From positions 25,408 to 89,407 of the forward strand of contig QZKW01000075.1 of NCBI GenBank assembly GCA_003599885.1: 64,000 nt of DNA, in the 5' to 3' direction. The stretch comes from Desulfobacteraceae bacterium. GTDB taxonomy: Bacteria; Desulfobacterota; Desulfobacteria; Desulfobacterales; Desulfosalsimonadaceae. Below are positions 9,347 to 17,519 of the stretch, piece after piece (the stretch's first letter is position 1; every line of letters begins with the position of its first letter). Under the pieces are notes generated by a model, which was not told the origin of the DNA, made no database searches, and saw only the letters and a list, made by a program, of their open reading frames with translations. Made by a program: the position numbers and the translations under genes.

Positions 9347-10909
9347 TTACGCATTCAATTCCAGGCCGAACAGTCCGCAATGCATGGCTTCTTCCAGTTC
9401 AACCTGGACCATGGGCGTATCCCAGAGCAGGCAACGCTGCCCCTTCCAGCGCTCGTTGATAAATTCCTTGATGTTGCCGACCCCGGCATTGGCGGTTGCG
9501 GCCCCACGATCGTAGAGATAAGCCGCAATCCGGACACTGCAGAAGGACCCCTGGCAGGAACCCTTTCCGATGCGGCTGCGTTTGCCGATCCCCTTAAGAT
9601 CCGCCTGTTTCTTGAATATATCAAAATATCCGGTAATTTCTTCAATGGCGCTCTGGGGCACCATTTCACATTCACACAGGAGCATATCATCAATCTCATG
9701 TCCGCCGACCCATTGTTTGGGCGAAAACCCCGGCACAGTCCACCGGGTTTCATAAGCGGAAATAATCGGGATACGGCGGGTCTGGCACGGCGTGGACACC
9801 CCGAGCTTCAGGCAGACCAGATCGGATGTTTTTTCCGCCATCAAGCGAAAGGTGGTCAGCTTGCCGCCGGTAATGGTGACGAAATTTTCAATACCGTCCC
9901 TTGCGTGATCAATGAGATCGAATCCCCGCGTCACGGAACGGTCGTCGCCTTTCTTGCCGGAGCCCAGAAGCGGCCGTACCCCGGAATACGCCCGAATATA
10001 GCGGATGGTATCCAGCACGGGGAGCATGGAAGCGCCCTCTTCCACCAGGCGGTCCACTTCAGATACGGTGGGCCTGATTTCATCAAGTGTTTCCATGCGA
10101 AGGGAGGTGGTGCCGATGATGGAAACCGTTCCGCCGGGAACCAGGATATCCGCATCCGATGGGGGCCTCAGGCGGTTGACCACCCGATCGGTGATCCGGG
10201 TATGGGTTATCAGCAAGGTCCCTTTGGAATAGATGACATCAATATTGGCACCGGCAAGTTTCGCGACATCACCGACCCATGCGCCGGTGGCATTGACCAC
10301 CATGTCGGCTTCGATGGTTTTTCTCTCGCCGGTATTTTTGTTGAAAAGGTCAACTCCGGTAATACGCGCCCCCTGCTTTGTAAAACCGGTCACCTTCATG
10401 TGCCGGAAAAATTTGCAGCCCAGTTTTTGCGCATCCGTGATGTTTGCAAGCACCAGCTTGAAAGGATCAATGGAACCGTCTTCCACCTCAAAAACGGCAA
10501 TGGTTTTGTCTGAGAGGGCGGGCTCCATGTCCTTCGCGGTTTTCACGTCCACGGGCTTGCAGGGAAGATCGATTTTGTCGCAGTGAGGCTGAAAATCGGC
10601 AACAAATTTTTCGTCATCGCCTTCCACCGCCACAAAAAGCCCGCCGGTATTTTCGATGCAATCCGGTGCGAGCTGTTTCAGCAATCTGTTTTCATCCCGG
10701 CATTCTTTTGCGGATTCCGGGTCATTGAATACATATCGTGCGCCGCTGTGAAGCAGGCCGTGGTTTGCCCCAGACGCCCCGGCGTTGATGTCTTTTTTTT
10801 CAACCAGAATACAGGAAACGCCTCTCAAAGATAAGTCTCTCGCGATTCCTGTGCCGGTCGCGCCCCCGCCGATAATCAATACCTGAGTTTTCAAATTCGT
10901 ATCTTCCAT
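9347..10909 (-). CDS. glpA: Anaerobic glycerol-3-phosphate dehydrogenase subunit A
   Basis: The 520-aa catalytic FAD subunit has VLIIGGGATGTGIARDLSLRG near the N terminus (split here by the family's dinucleotide site), NHGLLHSGARY and a C-terminal BFD-like [2Fe-2S] region (LLCECEMVPQSAIEE, then GKGSCQGSFC). It converts sn-glycerol-3-phosphate to dihydroxyacetone phosphate. I start it at the ATG at 10909 because AAGGAG sits 5-6 nt upstream; a longer frame to 10945 adds 12 residues without a ribosome binding site. It is the first gene of a glpA-glpB operon and is divergent from glpD across a 292-bp control region. Confidence 0.9.
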   Translation of the reverse strand: MEDTNLKTQVLIIGGGATGTGIARDLSLRGVSCILVEKKDINAGASGANHGLLHSGARYVFNDPESAKECRDENRLLKQLAPDCIENTGGLFVAVEGDDEKFVADFQPHCDKIDLPCKPVDVKTAKDMEPALSDKTIAVFEVEDGSIDPFKLVLANITDAQKLGCKFFRHMKVTGFTKQGARITGVDLFNKNTGERKTIEADMVVNATGAWVGDVAKLAGANIDVIYSKGTLLITHTRITDRVVNRLRPPSDADILVPGGTVSIIGTTSLRMETLDEIRPTVSEVDRLVEEGASMLPVLDTIRYIRAYSGVRPLLGSGKKGDDRSVTRGFDLIDHARDGIENFVTITGGKLTTFRLMAEKTSDLVCLKLGVSTPCQTRRIPIISAYETRWTVPGFSPKQWVGGHEIDDMLLCECEMVPQSAIEEITGYFDIFKKQADLKGIGKRSRIGKGSCQGSFCSVRIAAYLYDRGAATANAGVGNIKEFINERWKGQRCLLWDTPMVQVELEEAMHCGLFGLELNA

Positions 10910-11201
10910 GGACTCCTTCATTCCGGGCAAATTTTTTGTGAACATAAGATATAAACAGGTGGATGAGTGTCACTGTTCACTATCAAAAACACCTAAAATA
11001 TCAACAAAGAATTACACTTCATTGATAAGTGTTCAAACCGCCAAAATGGCTATCATTGTTTTGACAACAAACCATCCTCATGAGATTAAGAAACAGGCAC
11101 TGTAAAAAATTACAGTATAAAAAACACAAGATTGAACTGCCAGGGCAGCTTTCCTGACTGACACGACAAGCTTTCCCATTATTTATAAAAAGGAGAAACC
11201 G
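10910..11201. promoter_or_regulatory. Divergent glpA/glpD control region with GlpR-like half sites
   Basis: This 292-bp gap separates divergent glpA and glpD. It contains GTGAACAT (10938-10945), TGTTCAC (10974-10980) and TGTTCA (11030-11035), plus an inverted repeat ACACTT-N7-AAGTGT (11014-11032). E. coli GlpR operators are built of TGTTCG/CGAACA half sites, so these are candidate operators for a DeoR-family GlpR-type repressor. The half sites are clear in the sequence; the regulator is inferred, and no regulator gene is adjacent. AAAAGGAG precedes the glpD ATG. Confidence 0.4.
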
Positions 11202-12758
11202 ATGAACCGTAATGAAATGATGTCACGGCTGAAAAACACAGGCGATATCTGGGATCTGGTCATTATCGGCGGCGGCGCGACCGGACTCGCATCGGCCATT
11301 GAATCCGCATCCCGAGGATACCAAACCCTTCTGCTGGAACAGGATGATTTTGCCAAAGGCACTTCCAGCCGCAGCACCAAGCTCGTTCACGGCGGAGTCC
11401 GCTACCTGCAGCAGGGCAATGTTTCCCTGGTTCTGGAAGCGTTGAAGGAACGCGGCCTGCTCCGGAAAAACGCACCCCATCTGGTGCATAACCTCCCTTT
11501 TGTGGTACCCAATTACGACTGGTGGGAAGGCCCGTTTTACGGCATCGGCATGAAGGTCTACGATCTGCTGTCCGGCCGCCAGGGATTCGGACATTCCCGC
11601 TTTCTATCCAGAGAGGAAACCCTGAGATACCTGCCCACCGTGGAACCCAAGGGCCTGCACGGCGGGGTGATCTATTATGACGGCCAGTTCGACGATTCCC
11701 GCCTGGCCGTCAACATGGCCCAGACTGCCGCCAAACAATCCGCCACGGTCATTAATTACGTCAAGGTCACGGGCATTTTTAAGGAAAAGGACATTGTGGC
11801 CGGCGTCATGGCAAAAGACCTGGAATCCGGCGAGGAATTTGAAATCCGCGCCAAAGGCATCATTAACGCCACCGGCGTATTTACCGATGACATCATTCAT
11901 ATGGATGAACCAACAGCCAAAAAGATGATTGCCCTGAGCCAGGGCGTACATATTGTTCTGGACAAGTCCTTTCTGCCCGGCGACAGCGCCATTATGGTGC
12001 CCCATACCGCCGACGGGCGCGTGCTGTTTGCCACTCCGTGGCACGATAAAGTGATCGTGGGCACCACCGACACCCCGGTGAAAGAGGCGCTTCTGGAACC
12101 CAGACCCCTGGCCGAGGAAATCGAGTTCCTCCTGTCCCATGCGGCCAAATACCTGACAAAAGATCCTCGCCCGTCCGATGTTCTCAGCATGTTTGCCGGT
12201 CTTCGTCCTCTGGTCAGCCAGGGCGATAGCAACAACACCGCAGCCATATCGCGGGACCACACCATTTACATTTCCCGCTCAGGGCTCGTCACCGTCACCG
12301 GCGGCAAATGGACCACCTGCCGCCGGATGGCCGAGGACACCATCGACCATGCGGCGCTGGTGGCGCGTCTGGATGAAAAACCGTCCATCACGGCGAATCT
12401 TCAGATTCACGGATTCCACCATCATGCAGAGCGGTTCGGGGATCTGGCCCTTTACGGGTCGGATGCCAGCGTGATCAGCGACCTGATCGCAGGGAACCCG
12501 GAGTATAAAAAACGCCTGCACCCGAATTTCACCACGATGGCCGGTGAAGTGGTATGGGCGGTTCGTCAGGAAATGGCGCGGACAGTGGAGGATTTTCTGG
12601 CCCGACGGATACGGGCCCTTCTTCTGGATGCACGGGCCAGCATGCAAATGGCCCCGGACGTGGCCCGGCTCATGGCAGGCGAATTAAACAAGGATGAAGC
12701 CTGGATCAAATCCCAGGTGGATGCCTATCAGCAATTGGCGAGAGGTTATATACTATAG
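11202..12758 (+). CDS. glpD: FAD-dependent glycerol-3-phosphate dehydrogenase (GlpD type)
   Basis: The 518-aa protein belongs to the GlpD/GlpA flavoprotein family: LVIIGGGATGLASAIESASRG (FAD site), GTSSRSTKLVHGGVRYLQQG (substrate-binding region typical of GlpD), WEGPFYGIGMKVYDLL and TVTGGKWTTCRRMAED near residue 370. The C-terminal helical domain (about 400-518) is of GlpD type and there is no BFD Fe-S domain, unlike the divergent glpA. It passes electrons from glycerol-3-phosphate to the quinone pool at the inner membrane. Having both GlpD-type and GlpAB-type enzymes back to back suggests use under different redox conditions or with different acceptors. Confidence 0.9.
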   Translation: MNRNEMMSRLKNTGDIWDLVIIGGGATGLASAIESASRGYQTLLLEQDDFAKGTSSRSTKLVHGGVRYLQQGNVSLVLEALKERGLLRKNAPHLVHNLPFVVPNYDWWEGPFYGIGMKVYDLLSGRQGFGHSRFLSREETLRYLPTVEPKGLHGGVIYYDGQFDDSRLAVNMAQTAAKQSATVINYVKVTGIFKEKDIVAGVMAKDLESGEEFEIRAKGIINATGVFTDDIIHMDEPTAKKMIALSQGVHIVLDKSFLPGDSAIMVPHTADGRVLFATPWHDKVIVGTTDTPVKEALLEPRPLAEEIEFLLSHAAKYLTKDPRPSDVLSMFAGLRPLVSQGDSNNTAAISRDHTIYISRSGLVTVTGGKWTTCRRMAEDTIDHAALVARLDEKPSITANLQIHGFHHHAERFGDLALYGSDASVISDLIAGNPEYKKRLHPNFTTMAGEVVWAVRQEMARTVEDFLARRIRALLLDARASMQMAPDVARLMAGELNKDEAWIKSQVDAYQQLARGYIL

Positions 12759-12775
12759 CGAATGGATGAATTATG

Positions 12776-12803
12776 GGGTGGATTGCCCGACCGCAATCCA
12801 CCC
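12776..12803. terminator. Hairpin between convergent glpD and hydrolase genes
   Basis: GGGTGGATTGC (12776-12786) and GCAATCCACCC (12793-12803) form a perfect 11-bp stem with a 6-nt loop, within the 75-bp gap between convergent genes. There is no strong T-run, so it is a probable bidirectional terminator only. Confidence 0.55.
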
Positions 12804-12833
12804 GGAAATCAAGTCAAACCGCGGGTCCACGGA

Positions 12834-13922
12834 TCAGGCTGCGTTCATTTCTTTTTCTGAAAATAAACTGCCGGATTGAATCCGCTCGTTCATCCAGTCC
12901 AGCATATACGGCCAGACGATTTCCGGGGCCTTCCTGCCGCAGATCAGATCAATATGCCCCCAGTGAAGCCCTGGTTCTTCCCCGCCGAAGGTCTTGAATA
13001 TCTTGTCAGGAGAACCGGCTTTTTCATAGGCTTCCCTTACAGCTTCCGGCAGAACGCCGAGATCACGGTCGCCATTGACAAAAAGAATGGGAATCTTAAG
13101 ATTCTGAATCTCTTCTTCAAAATCGATTTTGCCGTCACTGGAGATGAATTTTCCCCCAGCGCCCCATTTAAAGAAAAATTTAATCACATTAAAACTGGTC
13201 CGGTCAAAGCCTTTGCTGATCCGTTCACTCAAAATGTCCCGTTCGATGCTCCGCGGATACCAGATCTGGAGGGGGATCCGGTACCAGGGATGGTCAAAAA
13301 CACCAAGCCCCAAAGATGCCACTGCGCCAATCGTGTCAATGTAGAAGACATCCGGCTGAAGATGCGGCATTGGGTTGAGTTTTCCCAAAGTAACGCCGAT
13401 ATGGGCGATGGATTTAAGCAGACGGTTTCCTTTGGCCATGATAAAGGGGCCGCCGATGGAAATCATTCCCGCGATCTGCTCCTGAAACCTGGCGCCGATG
13501 CAATATCCGATGGAACCGCCTAAGGAGTGTCCCATATAAAATACTTTTTTCCCATTGGTGAGATGGCTGATGGCGTCAATGAATGCAGGAATGTCGTAAT
13601 TCAAATAGGTTTCAAATTCTTCCGGATAATCACTGCCGTTGGCACGGCTGAGGCCATGACCGCGCAGCTCAATATTGAATGTCTCAAATCCTTCGGAAAT
13701 CAAATAATTCTCAAGGCTGCGCTTGGAAAGGGTCCAGGTATAACGGTTTTGACCCAGTCCGTGTACCAGCATGATATGACCTTTGGGGTTTCTGCTGAGG
13801 GGTGTTTTCTGAGTCATGATCAGATTCATGCCGTCCTCGGTCGTAACCTCATGCATGGCCCGGTAATAGGAAACGGTGGTGCCATTGTTGACGATTTTGT
13901 TTCGGATGGGTTTTGTCGACAT
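12834..13922 (-). CDS. Alpha/beta hydrolase
   Basis: This 362-aa protein has the alpha/beta-hydrolase features: oxyanion-hole HGLGQNRYTW, nucleophile elbow GHSLGGS, an acid in VNGDRDLGV and a catalytic His in LHWGHIDL. Substrate is unknown; the long insert with hydrophobic segments between the elbow and the acid suggests a lid and a lipophilic substrate, as in lysophospholipases or esterases. No signal peptide is evident. It is monocistronic and convergent with glpD. Confidence 0.75.
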   Translation of the reverse strand: MSTKPIRNKIVNNGTTVSYYRAMHEVTTEDGMNLIMTQKTPLSRNPKGHIMLVHGLGQNRYTWTLSKRSLENYLISEGFETFNIELRGHGLSRANGSDYPEEFETYLNYDIPAFIDAISHLTNGKKVFYMGHSLGGSIGYCIGARFQEQIAGMISIGGPFIMAKGNRLLKSIAHIGVTLGKLNPMPHLQPDVFYIDTIGAVASLGLGVFDHPWYRIPLQIWYPRSIERDILSERISKGFDRTSFNVIKFFFKWGAGGKFISSDGKIDFEEEIQNLKIPILFVNGDRDLGVLPEAVREAYEKAGSPDKIFKTFGGEEPGLHWGHIDLICGRKAPEIVWPYMLDWMNERIQSGSLFSEKEMNAA

Positions 13923-14081
13923 AACAAGCCTTTACATTATCAGTAGGGGGTGACGGTTTCGGATTTGGTCATATCAAATGTGCTTCAAACGGCAGTAAAT
14001 GGCTTTTTTACACAAAAAGCCCTTGCAGTCCAATAGATTTCTCCGGATTTTCGAATTAATTGCCATCGGCCCTTCTCTGCC

Positions 14082-14322
14082 CTACTTTTCTTTGGCGGGC
14101 AAAGAAAAGTAGCAAAAGAAACCCGGCCCTGCGCCGCTTGTTTCCCGTCCGGACGGTTTTATTGTGGCGGGGGAAAAACTCGCTCTCTCCCGGTTCTCCC
14201 GGATAGCTGAATCCATCGTAATGGCTTGCGGTCTTCAACTGTATTGCCCTGCCGCCGCTCAAACAGTTTCCCCCTTTTCCCACAAAAAAACCGCCCAACC
14301 GGGACGCGGCGCGATGGGCAAC
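14082..14322 (+). repeat. Dispersed intergenic repeat, copy 1 (forward)
   Basis: The copy opens with a palindrome, CTACTTTTCTTT (14082-14093), 7 nt, AAAGAAAAGTAG (14101-14112), followed by CAAAAGAAACCCGGCCCTGC. Later come AAAAACTCGCT, GCCGCTCAAACAGTTT and CGCGGCGCGATGGGC. The same boxes in the same order occur at 34209-34450 and, inverted, at 14486-14722 and partly at 31058-31240. The middle differs between copies. This suggests a structured, non-autonomous mobile or REP-like element; no transposase is present. Confidence 0.65.
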
Positions 14323-14485
14323 ATCTTCTCAGCAGCTCCTGCTTCCTGGCAAATCTCTGGCTATGTCATTTATCGCTCATCTTTTTGTCGGGATGGGAAT
14401 CCAGACCTACCCGAATAATTAGATGCTTTTCAGGCCGGTGTTTTTTCCCATCTTCAGCCACAAATTGCCCTGGTGCTGAAAAAGC

Positions 14486-14722
14486 CCATTGCGATGCGGC
14501 CCTGAGACTGACGGTTTTCGTGGAGAACGCGGGCAAACTGTTTGAGCGGTTCGAAACCAAAAACCCCGGAAGTTTCACCAGAATTTAATACCGGCAATCC
14601 GCCCAAATATGCCGCTGCATTCAGCGAGTTTTTGCCCGCGCCACGGAAACCAAAGGATCAGGGAGCTTTCCGCATCGTACGGGCAGGTTTCTTTTGTTAC
14701 TTTTCTTTCGAAAGAAAAGTAA
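14486..14722 (-). repeat. Dispersed intergenic repeat, copy 2 (inverted)
   Basis: Read on the minus strand, this copy starts with the perfect 26-bp palindrome at 14697-14722 (arms TTACTTTTCTTTC), then AACAAAAGAAACC, GGCAAAAACTCGCT, CCGCTCAAACAGTTT and GGGCCGCATCGCAATGGG. It is the mirror image of copy 1, 164 bp away, and ends 34 bp from the hsdS stop codon. It could supply a transcript end for the hsd operon. Confidence 0.65.
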
Positions 14723-14756
14723 GAAGGAAAAGGGGGCAGGCGACAAACGACGGGAT

Positions 14757-16088
14757 TTACCCCTCAAACGCCTCTTTCAGAACCGCCTGCATGAGCGATT
14801 CGGCATCCTGTTGGGATTTTGTGATTTGGGATTCGAGTTGATCGCAGATATTGTATGTTCGATCAATGATTCCAGTAATTTTTTTTTGTTCTTTTACAGG
14901 CGGAAATGGAAAAAGAAGACTTTGCAGTAATTTTTGATTGAGATTATTCATTGTAGAACCAACTGAGGTATTATTTAATATCCCTTGGCAGTAATTAGAA
15001 ATATAAAAGAAAAGAAAAAAACTTTGTTGTATATATTTTGATATCGATAGGAAAAAACTGCCTGTTCCACATAGCCAACCTGATTCTTTCTCATAAACGA
15101 CAGCACATTTGCTTAAATCACCTCTTCTGGCAATTACAATATCACCGATATCTAAAACGAATTGCTTTAAACGAGCTTTTGTTTTCTCATTAACCATCAT
15201 TTTACTGTTGGGAAAAATTTTATTGCCGATTAAATTAATCGGGTTCACTAAGGGAATCCCTTCTTCAACATAATCAGACTTGTGTAACATTGATCCAAAA
15301 GGTCCGGTTGACAATTTCAAACAAACATCCCCCAACCGACACCAAACCCATCCTTCCGGCAGTTCAAACGGGATTTCTTCCTCTGTAATCGGCGGGAGGG
15401 GCTTTTGTTTGGGAATTTTCTTTTCTTTTACCAGCCGTTCTTTTTCTGTTTTGATCCGTTTTAAGAGTTCGGAAGCCGATTCAACCTCCGGGTTTTCTTT
15501 TCGCCATTTTTCGGTCAGTTTTCCGGATATGGCATCCTGTAAAATGGACTGGCGGAGTTTTTTTAAGAGGACTTGCTGGTGGGAGGCCTCGGCAGAAAGT
15601 AATTGAGTTATTCTTTTTGTATTTGATGTTTTTGAAAGAAGCGAGGTCTGTAATTCAGGTTCTGGTAGAGATATTATTTGATTAAAAAATTTGCTTTTCT
15701 GCAATCTGATTCGTTGCGTTGTACCATCACTGCCTTTACGGCATATTTCATCGAACCAGGAAGTTTGAGTTAATTCAAGGAATAACTTCTTTTTTATTAT
15801 CAACTCATCAACCTGAAAGTACCAAAAATCATTTGTAACGACGGCCCCATCAAGTTCTTCCGGAACAATTCCAAAGGCACCATTTCGTGCATCAATTCCT
15901 GAAAGTATGAAATCACCGGTTTTAACTGCATACATCTTTTTTGAACGTATTTCAGAGCCCAGCTTTATCTCTCTCAGTACAACTCCTTTGTGATGCAGCT
16001 TCACTGTAACCAGCTTGTATTTTTTGGTATTCTCAATTTCTACTGGCCGTCTTATGCGTTTTAAAAAAGAACCAATCAATACACCCAT
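14757..16088 (-). CDS. hsdS: Type I restriction-modification specificity subunit HsdS
   Basis: The 443-aa protein shows two target-recognition domains separated and followed by conserved helical spacers. The first spacer contains QQVLLKKLRQSILQDAISG followed by LTEKWR, a typical HsdS signature, then a charged linker and the second domain starting at ELPEGWVWCRLGDV. HsdS selects the bipartite DNA target for methylation and cleavage. Its start overlaps the hsdM stop by one base. The first domain is shorter than usual, so the N terminus may be slightly truncated or divergent, as expected for a domain under diversifying selection. Confidence 0.88.
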   Translation of the reverse strand: MGVLIGSFLKRIRRPVEIENTKKYKLVTVKLHHKGVVLREIKLGSEIRSKKMYAVKTGDFILSGIDARNGAFGIVPEELDGAVVTNDFWYFQVDELIIKKKLFLELTQTSWFDEICRKGSDGTTQRIRLQKSKFFNQIISLPEPELQTSLLSKTSNTKRITQLLSAEASHQQVLLKKLRQSILQDAISGKLTEKWRKENPEVESASELLKRIKTEKERLVKEKKIPKQKPLPPITEEEIPFELPEGWVWCRLGDVCLKLSTGPFGSMLHKSDYVEEGIPLVNPINLIGNKIFPNSKMMVNEKTKARLKQFVLDIGDIVIARRGDLSKCAVVYEKESGWLCGTGSFFLSISKYIQQSFFLFFYISNYCQGILNNTSVGSTMNNLNQKLLQSLLFPFPPVKEQKKITGIIDRTYNICDQLESQITKSQQDAESLMQAVLKEAFEG

Positions 16089-17515
16089 TAAACAAGCTCC
16101 TTTTTCAACTTTCCAAGAAGCTCATCACTCTTTTTAAACGACTCATGCAGCATCGCAAGTAATTCGGAAGTGGTATGGGCGGCATCATCTTCCTTCCGGT
16201 TTGGATTCTTGATATCCAGATCCCAGCCGCGATCTTTGATGATTTCAATGGGCACTTTCCAGACAAGTTCGCTTTCCTGCCGGTTGTTCCACCAGTTCTT
16301 AATGGGCTCAAATTCATCCACTTTAATGGGTTTTGTTTTGCTGTAAGATTTCTGGCCGTCCGGTAGCCGGTGTTCATAATACCAAATTTCCTGGGTGGGT
16401 CTGCCTTTTTCAAAAAACAGCAGGTTGGTGGCAACCGTGGCATAAGGTGCAAACACCGAATTGGGCAGCCGGACAATGGTGTGCAGGTTGCAACTGGTGA
16501 GCCATTTTTCCCGGATTCGCTGTTTGACCCCGTCACCGGTCAGAGATCCGTCCGGCAGCACAATTCCAGCCCGGCCCCCGTCTTTGAGCAGACGGATCAT
16601 TAAAATCAGAAACAGGTCGGCGGATTCCTTGGTCCGGAAATTCTGGGGGAAGTTTTTTTCATACCCGTTCGCCACCACGCCGCCAAAGGGCGGATTGGTG
16701 AGGATGACGTTCACCTTGTCCTGATTTTTGTAATCACTCAATGGACGGCTTAATGAATCGTCAAAAGACAGGTTGGGGATTTCAATATCATGGAGAATCA
16801 GGTTGGTGGTGGCCAGCAGAAACGGCAGGGGTTTGTATTCCCAGCCGGTTAAATTTTCCTGAAGCGCTTTCCTCTGGTGGGCTTGAGTGACCTGTTTTTT
16901 CAGATGTTCGATGGTGCAGGTGAGAAACCCACCGGTTCCGCAGGCCGGGTCCAGCACTTTTTCGCCAAGCCGGGGGTTGACCATGTCAGTCAGAAACTGG
17001 GTGACCGCCCTGGGTGTGTAAAACTCGCCGCTTTTGCCCGCGCTCTGGAGTTCCTTTAACATTCCTTCATAAATATCGCCGAACAGGTGGCGTTCTTCCG
17101 CCACGTTAAAATCCAAATCGTTGAGCTTGTTCAGCACCCGGCGGAGGTTGGTGCCGGATTTCATGTAATTGTGATTGCCTTCAAACACGTCCCGGATGAT
17201 CAGGGCGCGCTTGTTGCCGGTGCTGACATCCAGGTTTTTTAAATCCGGAAACAGTTTCCGGTCCACAAACGTAAGCAGCTCGTCGCCGGTCATGCCCTCG
17301 TCGTTTCCGGCCCACTGGTCCCAGTGGTAGACTGCGGGCAGGGGCGAAACATACTCATCCTCCATCAGTTCCAGCTCTTTCTCCTTGTCCGACAGCACTT
17401 TTAAAAATATCATCCAGCCCAGTTGTTCAATCCGCTGGGCGTCGCCGTTTAAACCCGTATCTTCCCGCATGATGTTGCGGATGGTTTTCATCATCCCGCT
17501 CAAATTGATACCCAT
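16088..17515 (-). CDS. hsdM: Type I restriction-modification methyltransferase subunit HsdM
   Basis: This 475-aa N6-adenine methyltransferase has an N-terminal helical HsdM domain (about 1-150), the AdoMet-binding motif DPACGTGGF (189-197) and the catalytic NPPF (274-277). With HsdS it methylates host DNA, and with HsdR it forms the restriction complex. It begins 4 bp after the hsdR stop and overlaps hsdS, so the three genes form one operon transcribed hsdR-hsdM-hsdS. No break in the reading frame was seen. Confidence 0.93.
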   Translation of the reverse strand: MGINLSGMMKTIRNIMREDTGLNGDAQRIEQLGWMIFLKVLSDKEKELELMEDEYVSPLPAVYHWDQWAGNDEGMTGDELLTFVDRKLFPDLKNLDVSTGNKRALIIRDVFEGNHNYMKSGTNLRRVLNKLNDLDFNVAEERHLFGDIYEGMLKELQSAGKSGEFYTPRAVTQFLTDMVNPRLGEKVLDPACGTGGFLTCTIEHLKKQVTQAHQRKALQENLTGWEYKPLPFLLATTNLILHDIEIPNLSFDDSLSRPLSDYKNQDKVNVILTNPPFGGVVANGYEKNFPQNFRTKESADLFLILMIRLLKDGGRAGIVLPDGSLTGDGVKQRIREKWLTSCNLHTIVRLPNSVFAPYATVATNLLFFEKGRPTQEIWYYEHRLPDGQKSYSKTKPIKVDEFEPIKNWWNNRQESELVWKVPIEIIKDRGWDLDIKNPNRKEDDAAHTTSELLAMLHESFKKSDELLGKLKKELV

Positions 17516-17519
17516 CTAT

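Larger units (their letters stand above)
13923..14756. other. Gene-free 834-bp interval containing an inverted pair of dispersed repeats
   Basis: No credible gene is present. Short open frames here are low-complexity readings of the repeats described at 14082 and 14486. The piece between the repeats (14323-14485) shows no recognisable feature. Confidence 0.7.

Noticed and set aside
9380..10513. 377-aa plus-strand ORF
   Set aside because: It lies wholly inside glpA on the opposite strand, has no ribosome binding site and no recognisable domain.
14056..14841. Several 70-120-aa ORFs with FFCYFSF-like peptides
   Set aside because: They are translations of the dispersed repeat; similar peptides arise wherever the repeat occurs.
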